Positions 7,606-16,095 of a DNA stretch of 64,000 nucleotides are shown one piece after another. Position numbers and translations under genes: made by a program. The first letter of the stretch is position 1. Each line of letters begins with the position of its first letter. Below the pieces are notes generated by a model. The model was not told the DNA's origin, made no database searches, and saw only the letters and a program-made list of their open reading frames with translations. This stretch comes from Paramesorhizobium deserti (lineage in GTDB: Bacteria; Pseudomonadota; Alphaproteobacteria; Rhizobiales; Rhizobiaceae), in contig NZ_LNTU01000037.1 of NCBI RefSeq assembly GCF_001558695.1, forward strand, positions 248,001 through 312,000, given 5' to 3'.

Positions 7606-9117
7606 TCACGCGGCTTTTGCCAGCTCTGACTGAAACCATTCGGCAAAATCCGCCTTCTGCTCAGGCGTCATGCGCAAGCTCTCCTTGGTGCGCCGCCACA
7701 CCACATCTTCCACGGTCTGCGCCCACTCCTTTCTCGCGAGATAGCGGACCTCCACCTCATAGAGATTGCCGCCGAAATAGCGGCCAAGCCCGTCTAGCGA
7801 GGTCGCCTTGCCGATCACTTCGCGCGACCGGGTTCCATAAAGCCGGCCATAGTGCTCCATGAGATCACGCGGCATCCACGGATAATCCGTGCGCAATGTC
7901 TCGAAGAACGCCACGTAATCCGCGTTTGGAATTTCTCCGCCTGGCAAGACGGCCCTGGCTGTCCAGTCACCTCCCATTTTCGGGAAGTATTTCTGCAACC
8001 GCTGCAAGGCGTGCTCGGAGAGCTTGCGGAAGGTCGTGATCTTACCGCCGAAAACATTGAGCAACGGCACGTCGTCTGTCTCGTCGAGATCGAATACATA
8101 ATCGCGGGTAACAGCCGAGGGGTTGCCCTGGCCATCATCGAAAAGCGGGCGTACGCCGGAAAAGCTTTCGATCACATCGGATCTGCGCAGCTTCTCCTTG
8201 AAATAGCGGTTGACGACCGTGATCAGGTAATCGATTTCCGCCTCATCGGCGGTCACCGTTTCGGGCGCTCCGTCATAGGGAATATCGGTAGTCCCGATCA
8301 GGGCCTTGTCGCCCTCATAAGGGTTGATGAAGATGACGCGCTTGTCATTGTTCTGAACCAGATAGGCGTTCTGGCCGCTCCAGAACTTCGGCACGATGAT
8401 ATGACTTCCCTTTACGAGGCGGACCGAACGACGGCTGTTGGCGCCGGCAATCCTTCCGATCACATCATTGACCCAGGGACCGGCTGCATTGACGACGGCA
8501 CGGGCACGAATGCTGGTAACGGTACCTTTTTGGCTGTCACGCAGTTGCGCCGTCCACATCCCGTTCTCGCGACGAATGCTGATACAGGCCGTGCGGGTCA
8601 GGATCTTTGCGCCTTTTTCGGCGGCATCAATGGCATTCAAGACCACCAGGCGCGCATCATCCACCCAGCAGTCCGAATATTCGAACGCCTTTTCATACTG
8701 GTCCTGTATTACAGCACCTTCCGGATCGCGGCGCAGATCGATGGTACGGGTGCCCGGCAGCTTCCTGCGCCCGCCCAGATGATCGTAGAGAAAAAGGCCG
8801 AGGCGAACGAGCCACGCCGGACGGTCATCGGGGCTGTGAGGCAGTACGAAGCGCATCGGCCAGATGATATGGCTGGCGGAGTTCAGCAGCACTTCCCGTT
8901 CGATCAGCGCTTCACGGACAAGGCGGAACTCATAATATTCAAGATATCTCAATCCGCCATGGACGAGCTTGCCGGAACGCGAAGACGTGCCTTCGGCAAG
9001 GTCATCCTTCTCACACATGAGAACCGACAGTCCGCGGCCGGCCGCATCCCGAGCGATGCCCGCGCCATTGATACCCCCACCGATCACGAAGAGGTCGTAG
9101 GTCTCGGTTTCAGTCAT
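7606..9117 (-). CDS. eryB: EryB, L-erythritol-4-phosphate dehydrogenase (GlpD-like flavoprotein)
   Basis: This 503-residue flavoprotein belongs to the glycerol-3-phosphate dehydrogenase (GlpD) family. EryB oxidises L-erythritol 4-phosphate to L-3-tetrulose 4-phosphate and passes electrons to the respiratory chain. The FAD-binding dinucleotide fold is at the N-terminus (FVIGGGINGAGIARDAAGRG), followed by TSSRSGKLVHGGLRYLE, the GlpD substrate-side motif. Later family motifs are VNAAGPWVND, KGSHIIVP, IGTTDIPYDG and FGGKITTFR. The C-terminal domain is complete. The start follows AGGAGCGGTAA. It is the second gene after eryA, with a 66-base gap. A paralog of this protein is encoded at 18550. Confidence 0.93.
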   Translation of the reverse strand: MTETETYDLFVIGGGINGAGIARDAAGRGLSVLMCEKDDLAEGTSSRSGKLVHGGLRYLEYYEFRLVREALIEREVLLNSASHIIWPMRFVLPHSPDDRPAWLVRLGLFLYDHLGGRRKLPGTRTIDLRRDPEGAVIQDQYEKAFEYSDCWVDDARLVVLNAIDAAEKGAKILTRTACISIRRENGMWTAQLRDSQKGTVTSIRARAVVNAAGPWVNDVIGRIAGANSRRSVRLVKGSHIIVPKFWSGQNAYLVQNNDKRVIFINPYEGDKALIGTTDIPYDGAPETVTADEAEIDYLITVVNRYFKEKLRRSDVIESFSGVRPLFDDGQGNPSAVTRDYVFDLDETDDVPLLNVFGGKITTFRKLSEHALQRLQKYFPKMGGDWTARAVLPGGEIPNADYVAFFETLRTDYPWMPRDLMEHYGRLYGTRSREVIGKATSLDGLGRYFGGNLYEVEVRYLARKEWAQTVEDVVWRRTKESLRMTPEQKADFAEWFQSELAKAA

Positions 9118-9183
9118 TTACCGCTCCTTGGCACCCGCCAGACACGATCACCGCATGCCGGGAAGCCTTCACACTCGATTAAA

Positions 9184-10734
9184 TCAACGATTTGCCAGGA
9201 TGCCCCAGGCAGGCGCCACGCCCATGCGAATGGTCCTGTAGGCCTTGAACAGTCTTTGCATCCGTTCCGTATCCGCCTCGCCGGCGATTTCAGCATCTCC
9301 CAGATGCGGCGTTACCCAGTCGGCTATGCAATCATCCATATTCCGATAGGCGCCGATGGCGACGGCAGCCATCATGGAGGCACCGGCGGCACCGGCCTCC
9401 TCGCGAGAACTGACCCGCACCGGCGCATCGATGGCGGCCGAGAGAATCTGGCGAAGGGCCCTGGAGCGCGCGGCACCGCCGCTGATGCGAACTTCCGGCG
9501 GCAAAGCCCCCATCGCCGCGTAACAGTCGCGCGTTGCCATCCCGAGACCTTCGATCACGGCCCGAACCAGATCGGGATAGCGGTGCCGGCTGGAGAGTCC
9601 GCTGAAATTGGCCCGCGCCTCAGCATCGACGAACGGTCCGCGCTCGCCCGCCTCGGATATGTAGGGATGGTAGACGATGTCGCTTGGCGTACTTGACGCA
9701 AACCAGTGATCCACCCTTGCAATAAGGTCGTTGAGCTCCACCTCGACTCCGAACTCCGCGAGCAGATCCGCTCCTATCTGCAGCAACCAGTCGAGATTGA
9801 TCGTTGCCCCCATATTCGTCTGAACCTGGGTGACGATGCCGGGGATCGGCAGAGTGATCACATAGCCCGTCTTCTCGTCGTTCAATGTCACGTCGCCAAC
9901 GGCCTTGGCGCGCAAGTGGACGCCGGTGGAGCCGATCGCCGAACAAGCGGCGTTCTCTCCACCGCTTCTTATCCCGGCTCCAAGCGCCGTCATCACCATA
10001 TCGACATAGCCGAGACAGACCGGCGTTCCCGCGGCAAGGCCGCAGGTAGATGCGGCTTCCGCACTCAGCGGGTGGGTCGTCTGCGTTCCTTCGAGAACTT
10101 CGGGGAGCAGCTTGCGCCTGTGGCTGAGGCCGAGTGCCTCGAGAACGACCGCATCATAATTGCGGGTTCTGAAATTCCCGAAGGTGAAGCTGACCTCCGA
10201 CGGATCGGTCGCACGCACACCCGTCAGGTTCAGGTAGAGCCAGTCCTTGCAGTGCATGGCCACTTCGGCGACATCGAGCAGTTCCGGGCTATGGCGGTCC
10301 ATATGCGCCATCTGGCTGCCCTGTTGGCAGGTATTGAGACCAGTGCCGGTCGCCTCGAAACGCGCGCGGTCCGCCTCAAGCCCTGACAGCCGCACTACCG
10401 TCGGCGCGGCGCGCGCATCGAGCCACAACCAGGCATCGGCAACAGGCCGATTATCCTTACCGACCAGCCAGGTGCCGTCACCCTGGCCGGTGACGGCGAT
10501 GACCGCCACCCTTCGGGAAAGATCGTTGATTTTCCGCGAGAGGGCACGAAGTGCCGCGACGCAATCCGCCCATGTGCCGGATAGTGACTGCGTCACCGAA
10601 CCATCGTCCCCGGCATTGTAGGCATTGCGGACCGACGCGGACGCTATCTGGTTACCAGCGAGTGTGAAGGCAACGGCCTTCATAACCGAGGTGCCTGCAT
10701 CGATACCAATAATCAGATCCGCCTTTTCAGCCAC
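9184..10734 (-). CDS. eryA: EryA, erythritol kinase (FGGY family)
   Basis: This 516-residue cytoplasmic kinase phosphorylates erythritol to L-erythritol 4-phosphate with ATP. It has the FGGY N-terminal phosphate motif (LIIGIDAGTSVMKAVAF), the middle segment VTGQGDGTWLVG, WLWLDARA, and the C-terminal ATP-side motif VRISGGAARSRALRQI. The start is uncertain. The GTG chosen follows GAGG at a suitable distance. An in-frame GTG eight codons earlier has no ribosome-binding site. The strongest ribosome-binding site nearby belongs to a 22-codon open frame in another phase that overlaps this start, so coupling is possible. It is the first gene of the erythritol operon, divergent from the eryEFG importer. 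Confidence 0.93.
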   Translation of the reverse strand: MAEKADLIIGIDAGTSVMKAVAFTLAGNQIASASVRNAYNAGDDGSVTQSLSGTWADCVAALRALSRKINDLSRRVAVIAVTGQGDGTWLVGKDNRPVADAWLWLDARAAPTVVRLSGLEADRARFEATGTGLNTCQQGSQMAHMDRHSPELLDVAEVAMHCKDWLYLNLTGVRATDPSEVSFTFGNFRTRNYDAVVLEALGLSHRRKLLPEVLEGTQTTHPLSAEAASTCGLAAGTPVCLGYVDMVMTALGAGIRSGGENAACSAIGSTGVHLRAKAVGDVTLNDEKTGYVITLPIPGIVTQVQTNMGATINLDWLLQIGADLLAEFGVEVELNDLIARVDHWFASSTPSDIVYHPYISEAGERGPFVDAEARANFSGLSSRHRYPDLVRAVIEGLGMATRDCYAAMGALPPEVRISGGAARSRALRQILSAAIDAPVRVSSREEAGAAGASMMAAVAIGAYRNMDDCIADWVTPHLGDAEIAGEADTERMQRLFKAYRTIRMGVAPAWGILANR

Positions 10735-10795
10735 GACAGACCTCGCGATGCAAAACACGCGCGCCCGATCGAGACGCCGAACCGATTGAACTCAT
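10727..10795 (-). CDS. 22-residue leader open frame overlapping the eryA start
   Basis: This is a short ATG frame with a very strong ribosome-binding site (GGGAGGAGTGAA directly before the ATG). It encodes MSSIGSASRSGARVLHREVC plus two residues and stops inside the first codons of eryA, 8 bases past the GTG. The phase differs from eryA. It may be a leader whose translation delivers ribosomes to eryA, or it may show that the real eryA N-terminus is not as drawn. No homolog is recognised and the peptide has no clear signature. Confidence 0.35.
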   Translation of the reverse strand: MSSIGSASRSGARVLHREVCRG

Positions 10796-11300
10796 TTCAC
10801 TCCTCCCTGCGCTCGCTGCGAAAGCCGATGCGGTATCTGGACGAGATTCTGGTGCCGACCATTCACGACGCAGAGGCCGGATCCTTGCTCGTGAGCATGC
10901 AACCGCACCTCAAAGGACGCGACAACATTCACCTTGAATAGAGATACCATAAACTTAACACAAGTCTCGTAATTTTTTTCTCTACCGGAATTTTTTTTCA
11001 TGTAAAATAATCGACAACCTTGCGAAACGTTACTGATATCGCGCGCTCCGGCCCGGGAAACGAATTTCCGGGGAAAGCGCTTTTATGGTCACGCGCAAGA
11101 AGCTGCATGAAATAGAGTTTTTGCAGATATGTCAGCCTGTTAATTCAAAAACGGTACTGCAAGATCAGGAATCGCTTTAACGCGCAGCGCAATTCAAGAC
11201 GCTTTCTGCAGGCGCGAAACAGAGGACGGCCACGGCGTAAAACGAGAATGGGACCGAGGCAGCTCATCGCACCCGGACCGAAAATACGAAATGAGACCCG

Positions 11301-11328
11301 TTGACAGCTCGCGTGAATTTAACATATC
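11301..11328 (+). promoter_or_regulatory. Sigma70-like promoter for the eryEFG operon
   Basis: A perfect -35 box TTGACA is followed after 16 bases by CATATC, a weak -10 box, in an AT-rich stretch. It points towards the DUF2291-eryEFG genes about 265 bases away. The -10 match is poor, so the exact position is uncertain. Confidence 0.4.
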
Positions 11329-11343
11329 TCTTGCATTAATTAA

Positions 11344-11376
11344 CATGACCATAACGCAGCGATCGCGAAGGTCATG
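11344..11376. promoter_or_regulatory. Inverted repeat just after the eryEFG promoter candidate
   Basis: CATGACC and GGTCATG are perfect 7-base inverted arms separated by 19 bases. The position just downstream of the promoter candidate suits an operator or an RNA hairpin in the leader. EryD is the natural candidate regulator, but nothing in the sequence proves it. Confidence 0.35.
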
Positions 11377-11428
11377 AGTGCCGAGGGAATGGGGAGACTT
11401 CCGCTCGGCGTTCGGATGGGAGGAAACC

Positions 11429-11548
11429 ATGGCAAACACAATCAACCGCCAGCGGTGGCGGAAATGCGCAATTGGCGTCCGTATTAGAAGCGGCGACCGC
11501 CGAGCATGCGCTTTAGCCGCCCTGGGGATCAACATTCCCAGCCACTGA
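11429..11548 (+). CDS. Possible 39-residue leader peptide before DUF2291
   Basis: A short frame begins at an ATG with an excellent ribosome-binding site (GGGAGGAAACC). It encodes a basic 39-residue peptide starting MANTINRQRWRKCAIGVRIR and ends 44 bases before the DUF2291 start. It has no recognised family. The strength of the ribosome-binding site is the only argument for translation. It could be a leader peptide or a small protein of unknown role. Confidence 0.35.
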   Translation: MANTINRQRWRKCAIGVRIRSGDRRACALAALGINIPSH

Positions 11549-11592
11549 CATCAAACATCAGCGCCCACCGGAACTGCCGAGGCCATACGCTC

Positions 11593-12240
11593 ATGACTGA
11601 ACGCATCAGAAGAAACGCCGCCCGACCGTCGAAACGCTACATGTGGGCATTGGGAGCAGCCGCGATCGTCTTGGGCGCCATGGCGCTTGACACGAAGATC
11701 ATCGTGATCGGCTCCCAGCACGATGTTCGCGAACAGAGATTTTCAGCCCAGACTTTTGGCGAAAGCGAGTTCCCGAAGATCAAGGAAAACGTCGAGAAGC
11801 GCGCCGTGGACGCCGTCGAACTCGCGAAGGCAATCCAGGAGGACAAGCAGACGGCCGGTCAGAAATACGGTGTGGCGACTTCTACCGGCCCCGTTTTTCC
11901 TGTCTCGTTCACAGGCGTGGTCGGTGAGCGTAAGTCTCACTACAACACGGTCGCGATCGAGGGCCTGCCGCCGGAGATCAATGTCCGCGTGCAGACCGGC
12001 CCGGCCCTAACGGGAACCGACCTCAGGGATTCCACCGGAACAATTCAGTTCGACCAGTTCACCAACCAAATCGAGTATCAGGACGCCGGTTCGGCAATCA
12101 ACAACCAGGTCAAGAAGGCGGTGCTCGCCGACATCGACCCGAATGCCCTTACCGGCAAGACCATCGCCGTAGTGGGCGTCTTCAAGCTGGTCAATCCCAA
12201 GAGCTGGATCGTGACACCGGTGAGGCTCGAGGTACAATGA
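11593..12240 (+). CDS. DUF2291-family protein linked to the erythritol importer
   Basis: This 215-residue protein has one N-terminal membrane segment (MWALGAAAIVLGAMAL, residues about 17-32) after a basic start, and a soluble domain that would lie in the periplasm. The C-terminal part (NNQVKKAVLADIDPNALTGKTIAVVGVF and WIVTPVRLEV) matches what I know of DUF2291 proteins, which are often encoded beside ribose-type ABC importers. Its function is not known; a membrane-anchored periplasmic accessory of the importer is a reasonable guess. Its stop overlaps the start of the ATPase gene (ATGA), so the two are translationally coupled. The ATG chosen has GAGG ten bases upstream. Confidence 0.75.
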   Translation: MTERIRRNAARPSKRYMWALGAAAIVLGAMALDTKIIVIGSQHDVREQRFSAQTFGESEFPKIKENVEKRAVDAVELAKAIQEDKQTAGQKYGVATSTGPVFPVSFTGVVGERKSHYNTVAIEGLPPEINVRVQTGPALTGTDLRDSTGTIQFDQFTNQIEYQDAGSAINNQVKKAVLADIDPNALTGKTIAVVGVFKLVNPKSWIVTPVRLEVQ

Positions 12241-13778
12241 GCAACGACCAATCCCCGGGGAAAATCGGCGAGGTCGTGCTCGCCGCGCGCAACATCGCGA
12301 AATCCTACGGCAATATTCATGCGCTCAAGGGCGTGAATTTCGACATTCATCGTGGTCAGGTAACGACGCTCTTCGGTGAGAACGGCGCAGGTAAATCCAC
12401 GCTGATGAAGATACTATCCGGCGTCGTTCGCCCGACCTCCGGCGAGATCGTGCTGGACGGAAAACCCATCACGTTTTCCTCATCCACCGAAGCGCGCGAA
12501 CACGGCATTTCCATCATCCACCAGGAACTGAGCCTCGCGCCGAACATGAACGTGCGCGACAACATCTTCATGGGGCGCGAAATCCGGACGGCAACGGGCG
12601 TGGATTTTGCCGAGGAGGAGCGCCAGACCCAGGCGCTGATGGCCGAGCTCGAGGAAGACATCGATCCGCTGACGCTGGTCGAGGACCTGCGTCTCGGGCA
12701 GCAGCAGATCGTCGAAATCGCCCGGGCGCTCTCCGTCAACTCGCGTATCCTGATCATGGATGAGCCGACGTCAGCGCTCAGCGCCTCTGAAGTGGAAGTG
12801 CTCTTCAAGGTCATTCGCGACCTGACGAGCAAAGGTGTCTCGATCGTCTATATCTCACACCACCTCGAAGAAGCCCTGCAGATCACCAATCATGCAGTTG
12901 TCCTCCGTGACGGTACGATGACTGCTTACGCCGAGCGGAAAAACATCAATCTTGAGTGGATCGTACGCCATATGGTGGGCGAAAATTTCGACCTGGGCTC
13001 CCCGCCGACCGACCACACCATCGGTAGCGTCGCCCTGTCGATCGAGGGGTTGAGTGTGCCTGATCCCTCAGGAGCGGATTATAACGTCGTCGACAACCTC
13101 AGCCTGTCTGTCCGTGAAGGCGAGATCGTCTGCATCTATGGCCTTATGGGCGCCGGTCGAACGGAGCTTCTGGAAGCTGTCGCAGGACGGCTTTCTCCTT
13201 CATCCGGAAAAGTCACGCTGAGGGGACAGAATGTGACCGGCAAATCCATTGCCGAATGCATTCGCAACGGCCTCGTTCTGGTCCCCGAAGACAGGCAGCG
13301 TGATGGGCTTGTCCAGACAATGACCGTCGGCCGCAACCTCTCGCTTGCAAGCATCGGCGCGATTACGCGTGTGTTCTTTACGTCTTTTACCAAGGAGGCA
13401 CAGCTCGTCGGCGACGCTATTCAGCGGGTTCACATCAAGTCCGACGGCGGTGGGGCTGCGATCGGCTCGCTATCGGGAGGCAACCAGCAAAAGGTCGTCA
13501 TCGGCAAGATGCTCGCAACCGATCCGGAAGTGATCCTTTTGGACGAGCCCAGTCGCGGCATCGACATCGGCGCCAAAGCCGAAGTGTTCAAGCTGCTTGC
13601 CGAACGGGCCAAGCGGGGCCTCGCCGTCATCTACACGACATCCGAAGTCGGCGAATGCCTGAGCATCGCGCATCGTATCATCGTCATGCGTCGCGGCCGC
13701 ATTTCAGCTGAATTCGGCCCTGACGCCACCAAAGAACAAATCATGGCTGCCTCGGGTGAGGCTGTAGTCACGCACTAG
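12237..13778 (+). CDS. eryE: EryE, erythritol ABC importer ATPase (CUT2, two nucleotide-binding domains)
   Basis: This 513-residue protein drives uptake by the ribose-type importer. It contains two nucleotide-binding domains in tandem. The first has Walker [10 protein letters not shown] (around residue 45), signature-like LRLGQQQIVEIARAL and Walker B ILIMDEPTSAL. The second has the degenerate Walker A typical of the family (GLMGAGRTE), an intact signature LSGGNQQKV and Walker B VILLDEPSRGID. It is coupled to the DUF2291 gene and followed by the permease gene. It is divergent from eryABCD, as in Rhizobium and Brucella erythritol loci. The letters E, F and G are assigned in gene order and should be checked against published usage. 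Confidence 0.88.
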   Translation: MSNDQSPGKIGEVVLAARNIAKSYGNIHALKGVNFDIHRGQVTTLFGENGAGKSTLMKILSGVVRPTSGEIVLDGKPITFSSSTEAREHGISIIHQELSLAPNMNVRDNIFMGREIRTATGVDFAEEERQTQALMAELEEDIDPLTLVEDLRLGQQQIVEIARALSVNSRILIMDEPTSALSASEVEVLFKVIRDLTSKGVSIVYISHHLEEALQITNHAVVLRDGTMTAYAERKNINLEWIVRHMVGENFDLGSPPTDHTIGSVALSIEGLSVPDPSGADYNVVDNLSLSVREGEIVCIYGLMGAGRTELLEAVAGRLSPSSGKVTLRGQNVTGKSIAECIRNGLVLVPEDRQRDGLVQTMTVGRNLSLASIGAITRVFFTSFTKEAQLVGDAIQRVHIKSDGGGAAIGSLSGGNQQKVVIGKMLATDPEVILLDEPSRGIDIGAKAEVFKLLAERAKRGLAVIYTTSEVGECLSIAHRIIVMRRGRISAEFGPDATKEQIMAASGEAVVTH

Positions 13779-13801
13779 CCCCAGTGAAGGAGCGCCAAAC
13801 A

Positions 13802-14845
13802 ATGTCGGTCACCACTTCCGTGGAAACAAGCAAGCCGAATGCAAAGGGCAAGCGCAAGAAAAGCCTGGTGGAACTGCTGTTCGAAGGCCGCGCATTCTTC
13901 GCGCTGATCGCCATCGTCATCGTGTTTTCGTCGATGTCGCCTAACTACTTCACCATCAACAATTTTCTTATCATGTCATCGCATGTCGCCATCTTTGGAC
14001 TGCTGGCGATCGGCATGCTGCTGGTCATCCTCAACGGGGGCATCGACCTGTCGGTCGGCTCCACCCTCGGATTGGCCGGTGTGGTGGCCGGTTTCCTCAT
14101 GCAGGGCGTAACCCTGCCTCAGTTCGGCGTCATCCTCTATCCGCCGGTCTGGGTCGTGGTGGTGCTGACGTGCCTGCTCGGCGCAGTCGTGGGCGCCGTC
14201 AACGGCGTGCTGATCGCTTACTTGCGCGTCCCCGCGTTCGTCGCGACGCTCGGCGTTCTCTATGTCGCCCGCGGCATCGCACTGCTGATGACCAACGGTC
14301 TTACCTACAACAATCTGGGCGGGCGCCCGGAACTCGGCAATACCGGGTTCGACTGGCTCGGCTTCAACCGCCTCGCCGGCCTTCCGATTGGCGTTCTGGT
14401 GCTTGCTGTTTTCGCGATCGCCTGTGGCATCCTTCTCTCGCGAACCGCCTTTGGCCGCTGGCTTTATTCGTCCGGCGGCAACGAGCACGCCGCCGAACTC
14501 TCCGGCGTCCCGGTCAAGCGTGTAAAGATTATCGTCTATATGCTTTCAGGTGTCTGTGCGGCCGTCGCCGGCCTCGTGTTGTCTTCCCAGCTCACCTCCG
14601 CGGGTCCGACAGCCGGCACGACATATGAGCTGACCGCCATTGCAGCCGTCGTCATCGGCGGCGCCGCTCTCACGGGCGGCCGCGGCACGGTCATCGGAAC
14701 CCTGCTCGGCGCCTTCGTGATCGGCTTCCTGTCGGATGGTCTCGTGATCATCGGCGTCTCCGCTTACTGGCAGACCGTCTTCACCGGCGCCGTGATCGTC
14801 ATGGCCGTCCTGCTCAACAGCATCAAATACGGCCGCCGCTGGTGA
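13802..14845 (+). CDS. eryF: EryF, erythritol ABC importer permease (CUT2)
   Basis: This 347-residue inner-membrane protein is of the RbsC type. It has about eight to ten hydrophobic segments, the family motif GMLLVILNGGIDLSVGS early on, VPAFVATLGVLYVARG in the middle and a C-terminal GGAALTGGRGTVIGTLLGA. The ATG at MSVTTSVE follows GGAG and is preferred over one six codons earlier. It lies 23 bases after the ATPase gene. It would form the channel through which erythritol crosses the inner membrane. Confidence 0.88.
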   Translation: MSVTTSVETSKPNAKGKRKKSLVELLFEGRAFFALIAIVIVFSSMSPNYFTINNFLIMSSHVAIFGLLAIGMLLVILNGGIDLSVGSTLGLAGVVAGFLMQGVTLPQFGVILYPPVWVVVVLTCLLGAVVGAVNGVLIAYLRVPAFVATLGVLYVARGIALLMTNGLTYNNLGGRPELGNTGFDWLGFNRLAGLPIGVLVLAVFAIACGILLSRTAFGRWLYSSGGNEHAAELSGVPVKRVKIIVYMLSGVCAAVAGLVLSSQLTSAGPTAGTTYELTAIAAVVIGGAALTGGRGTVIGTLLGAFVIGFLSDGLVIIGVSAYWQTVFTGAVIVMAVLLNSIKYGRRW

Positions 14846-14962
14846 TAGAGCGACGGCGCACCAGGCTTTTCCGCGATAGGCAAGGAGGCAAACAAGGGAC
14901 CGATCGCGGGGAATAATGCCGGAAACCGGCGCAACCTCAGCTCATTGAAAGGGAGTGAGATC

Positions 14963-15910
14963 ATGTTCAATAAAGGCAAGCGCGTACTTCTCGCGGCGAT
15001 CGCGGCCGCCCCATTGCTCACCAGCACGGCCTGGGCGCAGGACCTGATGACGATCATCGTCAACGACCCGTCCAACCCCTACTGGTTCACGGAAGGTGAA
15101 GTTGCCAAAGCAACGGCGGAAAAGCTCGGCTACAAGGCAACCGTCAGCGCGCATAAGGGCGACACCAACACGGAAAGCAACCTGATCGACACGGCAATCA
15201 CAAACAAATCCGCCGCAATCATTCTCGACCCGGCAAACGCCGACGGCTCGATCGGGGCGGTCAAGAAGGCGGTTGCAGCCGGCATTCCGGTGTTCCTGGT
15301 CAATGCCGAAATCAACCAGGAAGGCCTTGCCAAGGCGCAGCTCGTCTCCAACAACGCGCAGGGCGCGGCGCTTGGCGCGCAACAGTGGGTCGAAGCCGTC
15401 GGTGAAGAAGGCAAATATGCCGAACTCTTCGGCAACCCGTCCGATAACAACGCGGCAACCCGCTCGAACGGCTACGAAACCATTCTCACTCAATATCCGG
15501 ATCTCGAAAAAGTCGCCAAGGAAGTCGCGAACTGGAACCGTACCCAAGGTCACGACAAGATGCAGTCGATGCTACAAGCCCATCCCGACATCATCGGCGT
15601 GATCAGCGGCAATGATGAAATGGCTCTCGGCGCGATTGCCGCGCTGAAGGAAGCCGGTAAGCTCGATCAGGTCAAGGTCGGCGGTTTCGACGGATCTCCC
15701 GATGCCGTTGACGCGATCAAAGCCGGCGAACTTCAGTACACGGTTCTTCAGCCTGTGGCGGTCTTTTCAGCAGAGGCCGTCAAGCAGGCCGACAGCTTCA
15801 TCAAGACCGGCAATACTGGCGTTGATCGTGAAAAGCAGCTTTTCGATTGCCTCCTGATCACCAAGGACAATGTCGACAAGTACACGGCTCCGTTCGTTCT
15901 CAGCGAATGA
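14963..15910 (+). CDS. eryG: EryG, periplasmic erythritol-binding protein (CUT2)
   Basis: This 315-residue RbsB-like protein has a signal peptide (MFNKGKRVLLAAIAAAPLLTSTAWA, cleavage before QD) and the periplasmic-binding type 1 fold: VNDPSNPYWFTEGEVAKATAEKLGY, then ILDPANADGSIGAVKKAVAAGIPVF and SGNDEMALGAIAALKEAGK. The start follows GGGAGTGAGATC. It is the last gene of the importer operon. A strong hairpin begins 9 bases after the stop. The ligand is inferred from the erythritol operon next to it. Confidence 0.88.
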   Translation: MFNKGKRVLLAAIAAAPLLTSTAWAQDLMTIIVNDPSNPYWFTEGEVAKATAEKLGYKATVSAHKGDTNTESNLIDTAITNKSAAIILDPANADGSIGAVKKAVAAGIPVFLVNAEINQEGLAKAQLVSNNAQGAALGAQQWVEAVGEEGKYAELFGNPSDNNAATRSNGYETILTQYPDLEKVAKEVANWNRTQGHDKMQSMLQAHPDIIGVISGNDEMALGAIAALKEAGKLDQVKVGGFDGSPDAVDAIKAGELQYTVLQPVAVFSAEAVKQADSFIKTGNTGVDREKQLFDCLLITKDNVDKYTAPFVLSE

Positions 15911-15918
15911 TCCGAAAT

Positions 15919-15950
15919 CACCAGGAGGCGCATAACCGCGCCTCCTGGTG
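15919..15950 (+). terminator. Strong hairpin after eryG
   Basis: A perfect 13-base stem (CACCAGGAGGCGC with its complement) closes a 6-base loop. No run of T follows, so it may act as an mRNA 3' stabiliser as much as a terminator. It marks the end of the eryEFG transcript. Confidence 0.7.
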
Positions 15951-16095
15951 ACTTGAATTCGCTGGCTGGAACAATGGCCATGGAACGTGCCGGCAGTCGA
16001 GGCTTTTGGGGTTGCGAGCTGGATGCGAAACCGGGTCATCGGGACCTTTGCGTTGCCGGGAGATACCGGATACGAAACCCGAACAGGCAGGTTTC

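Larger units (their letters stand above)
10796..11592. other. Regulatory gap between eryA and the eryEFG operon
   Basis: About 800 bases without a recognisable long gene separate the two divergent erythritol transcripts. The part near 10930-11020 is AT-rich with runs of T, and on the minus strand would hold the eryA promoter. The middle part (11040-11300) shows no feature I can name. The right part contains a sigma70-like promoter, a 7-base inverted repeat and a 39-codon frame, each listed separately. A short regulatory RNA cannot be excluded, but I see no terminator that would support one. Confidence 0.6.

Noticed and set aside
7852-9696. Plus-strand open frame of 614 codons opposite eryB and eryA
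   Set aside because: Shadow of two strongly recognised genes; no ribosome-binding site and no domains.
10735-10758. Upstream GTG as start of eryA
   Set aside because: It has no ribosome-binding site, and the added residues are not typical of FGGY kinases, whereas the next GTG has GAGG at a normal distance.
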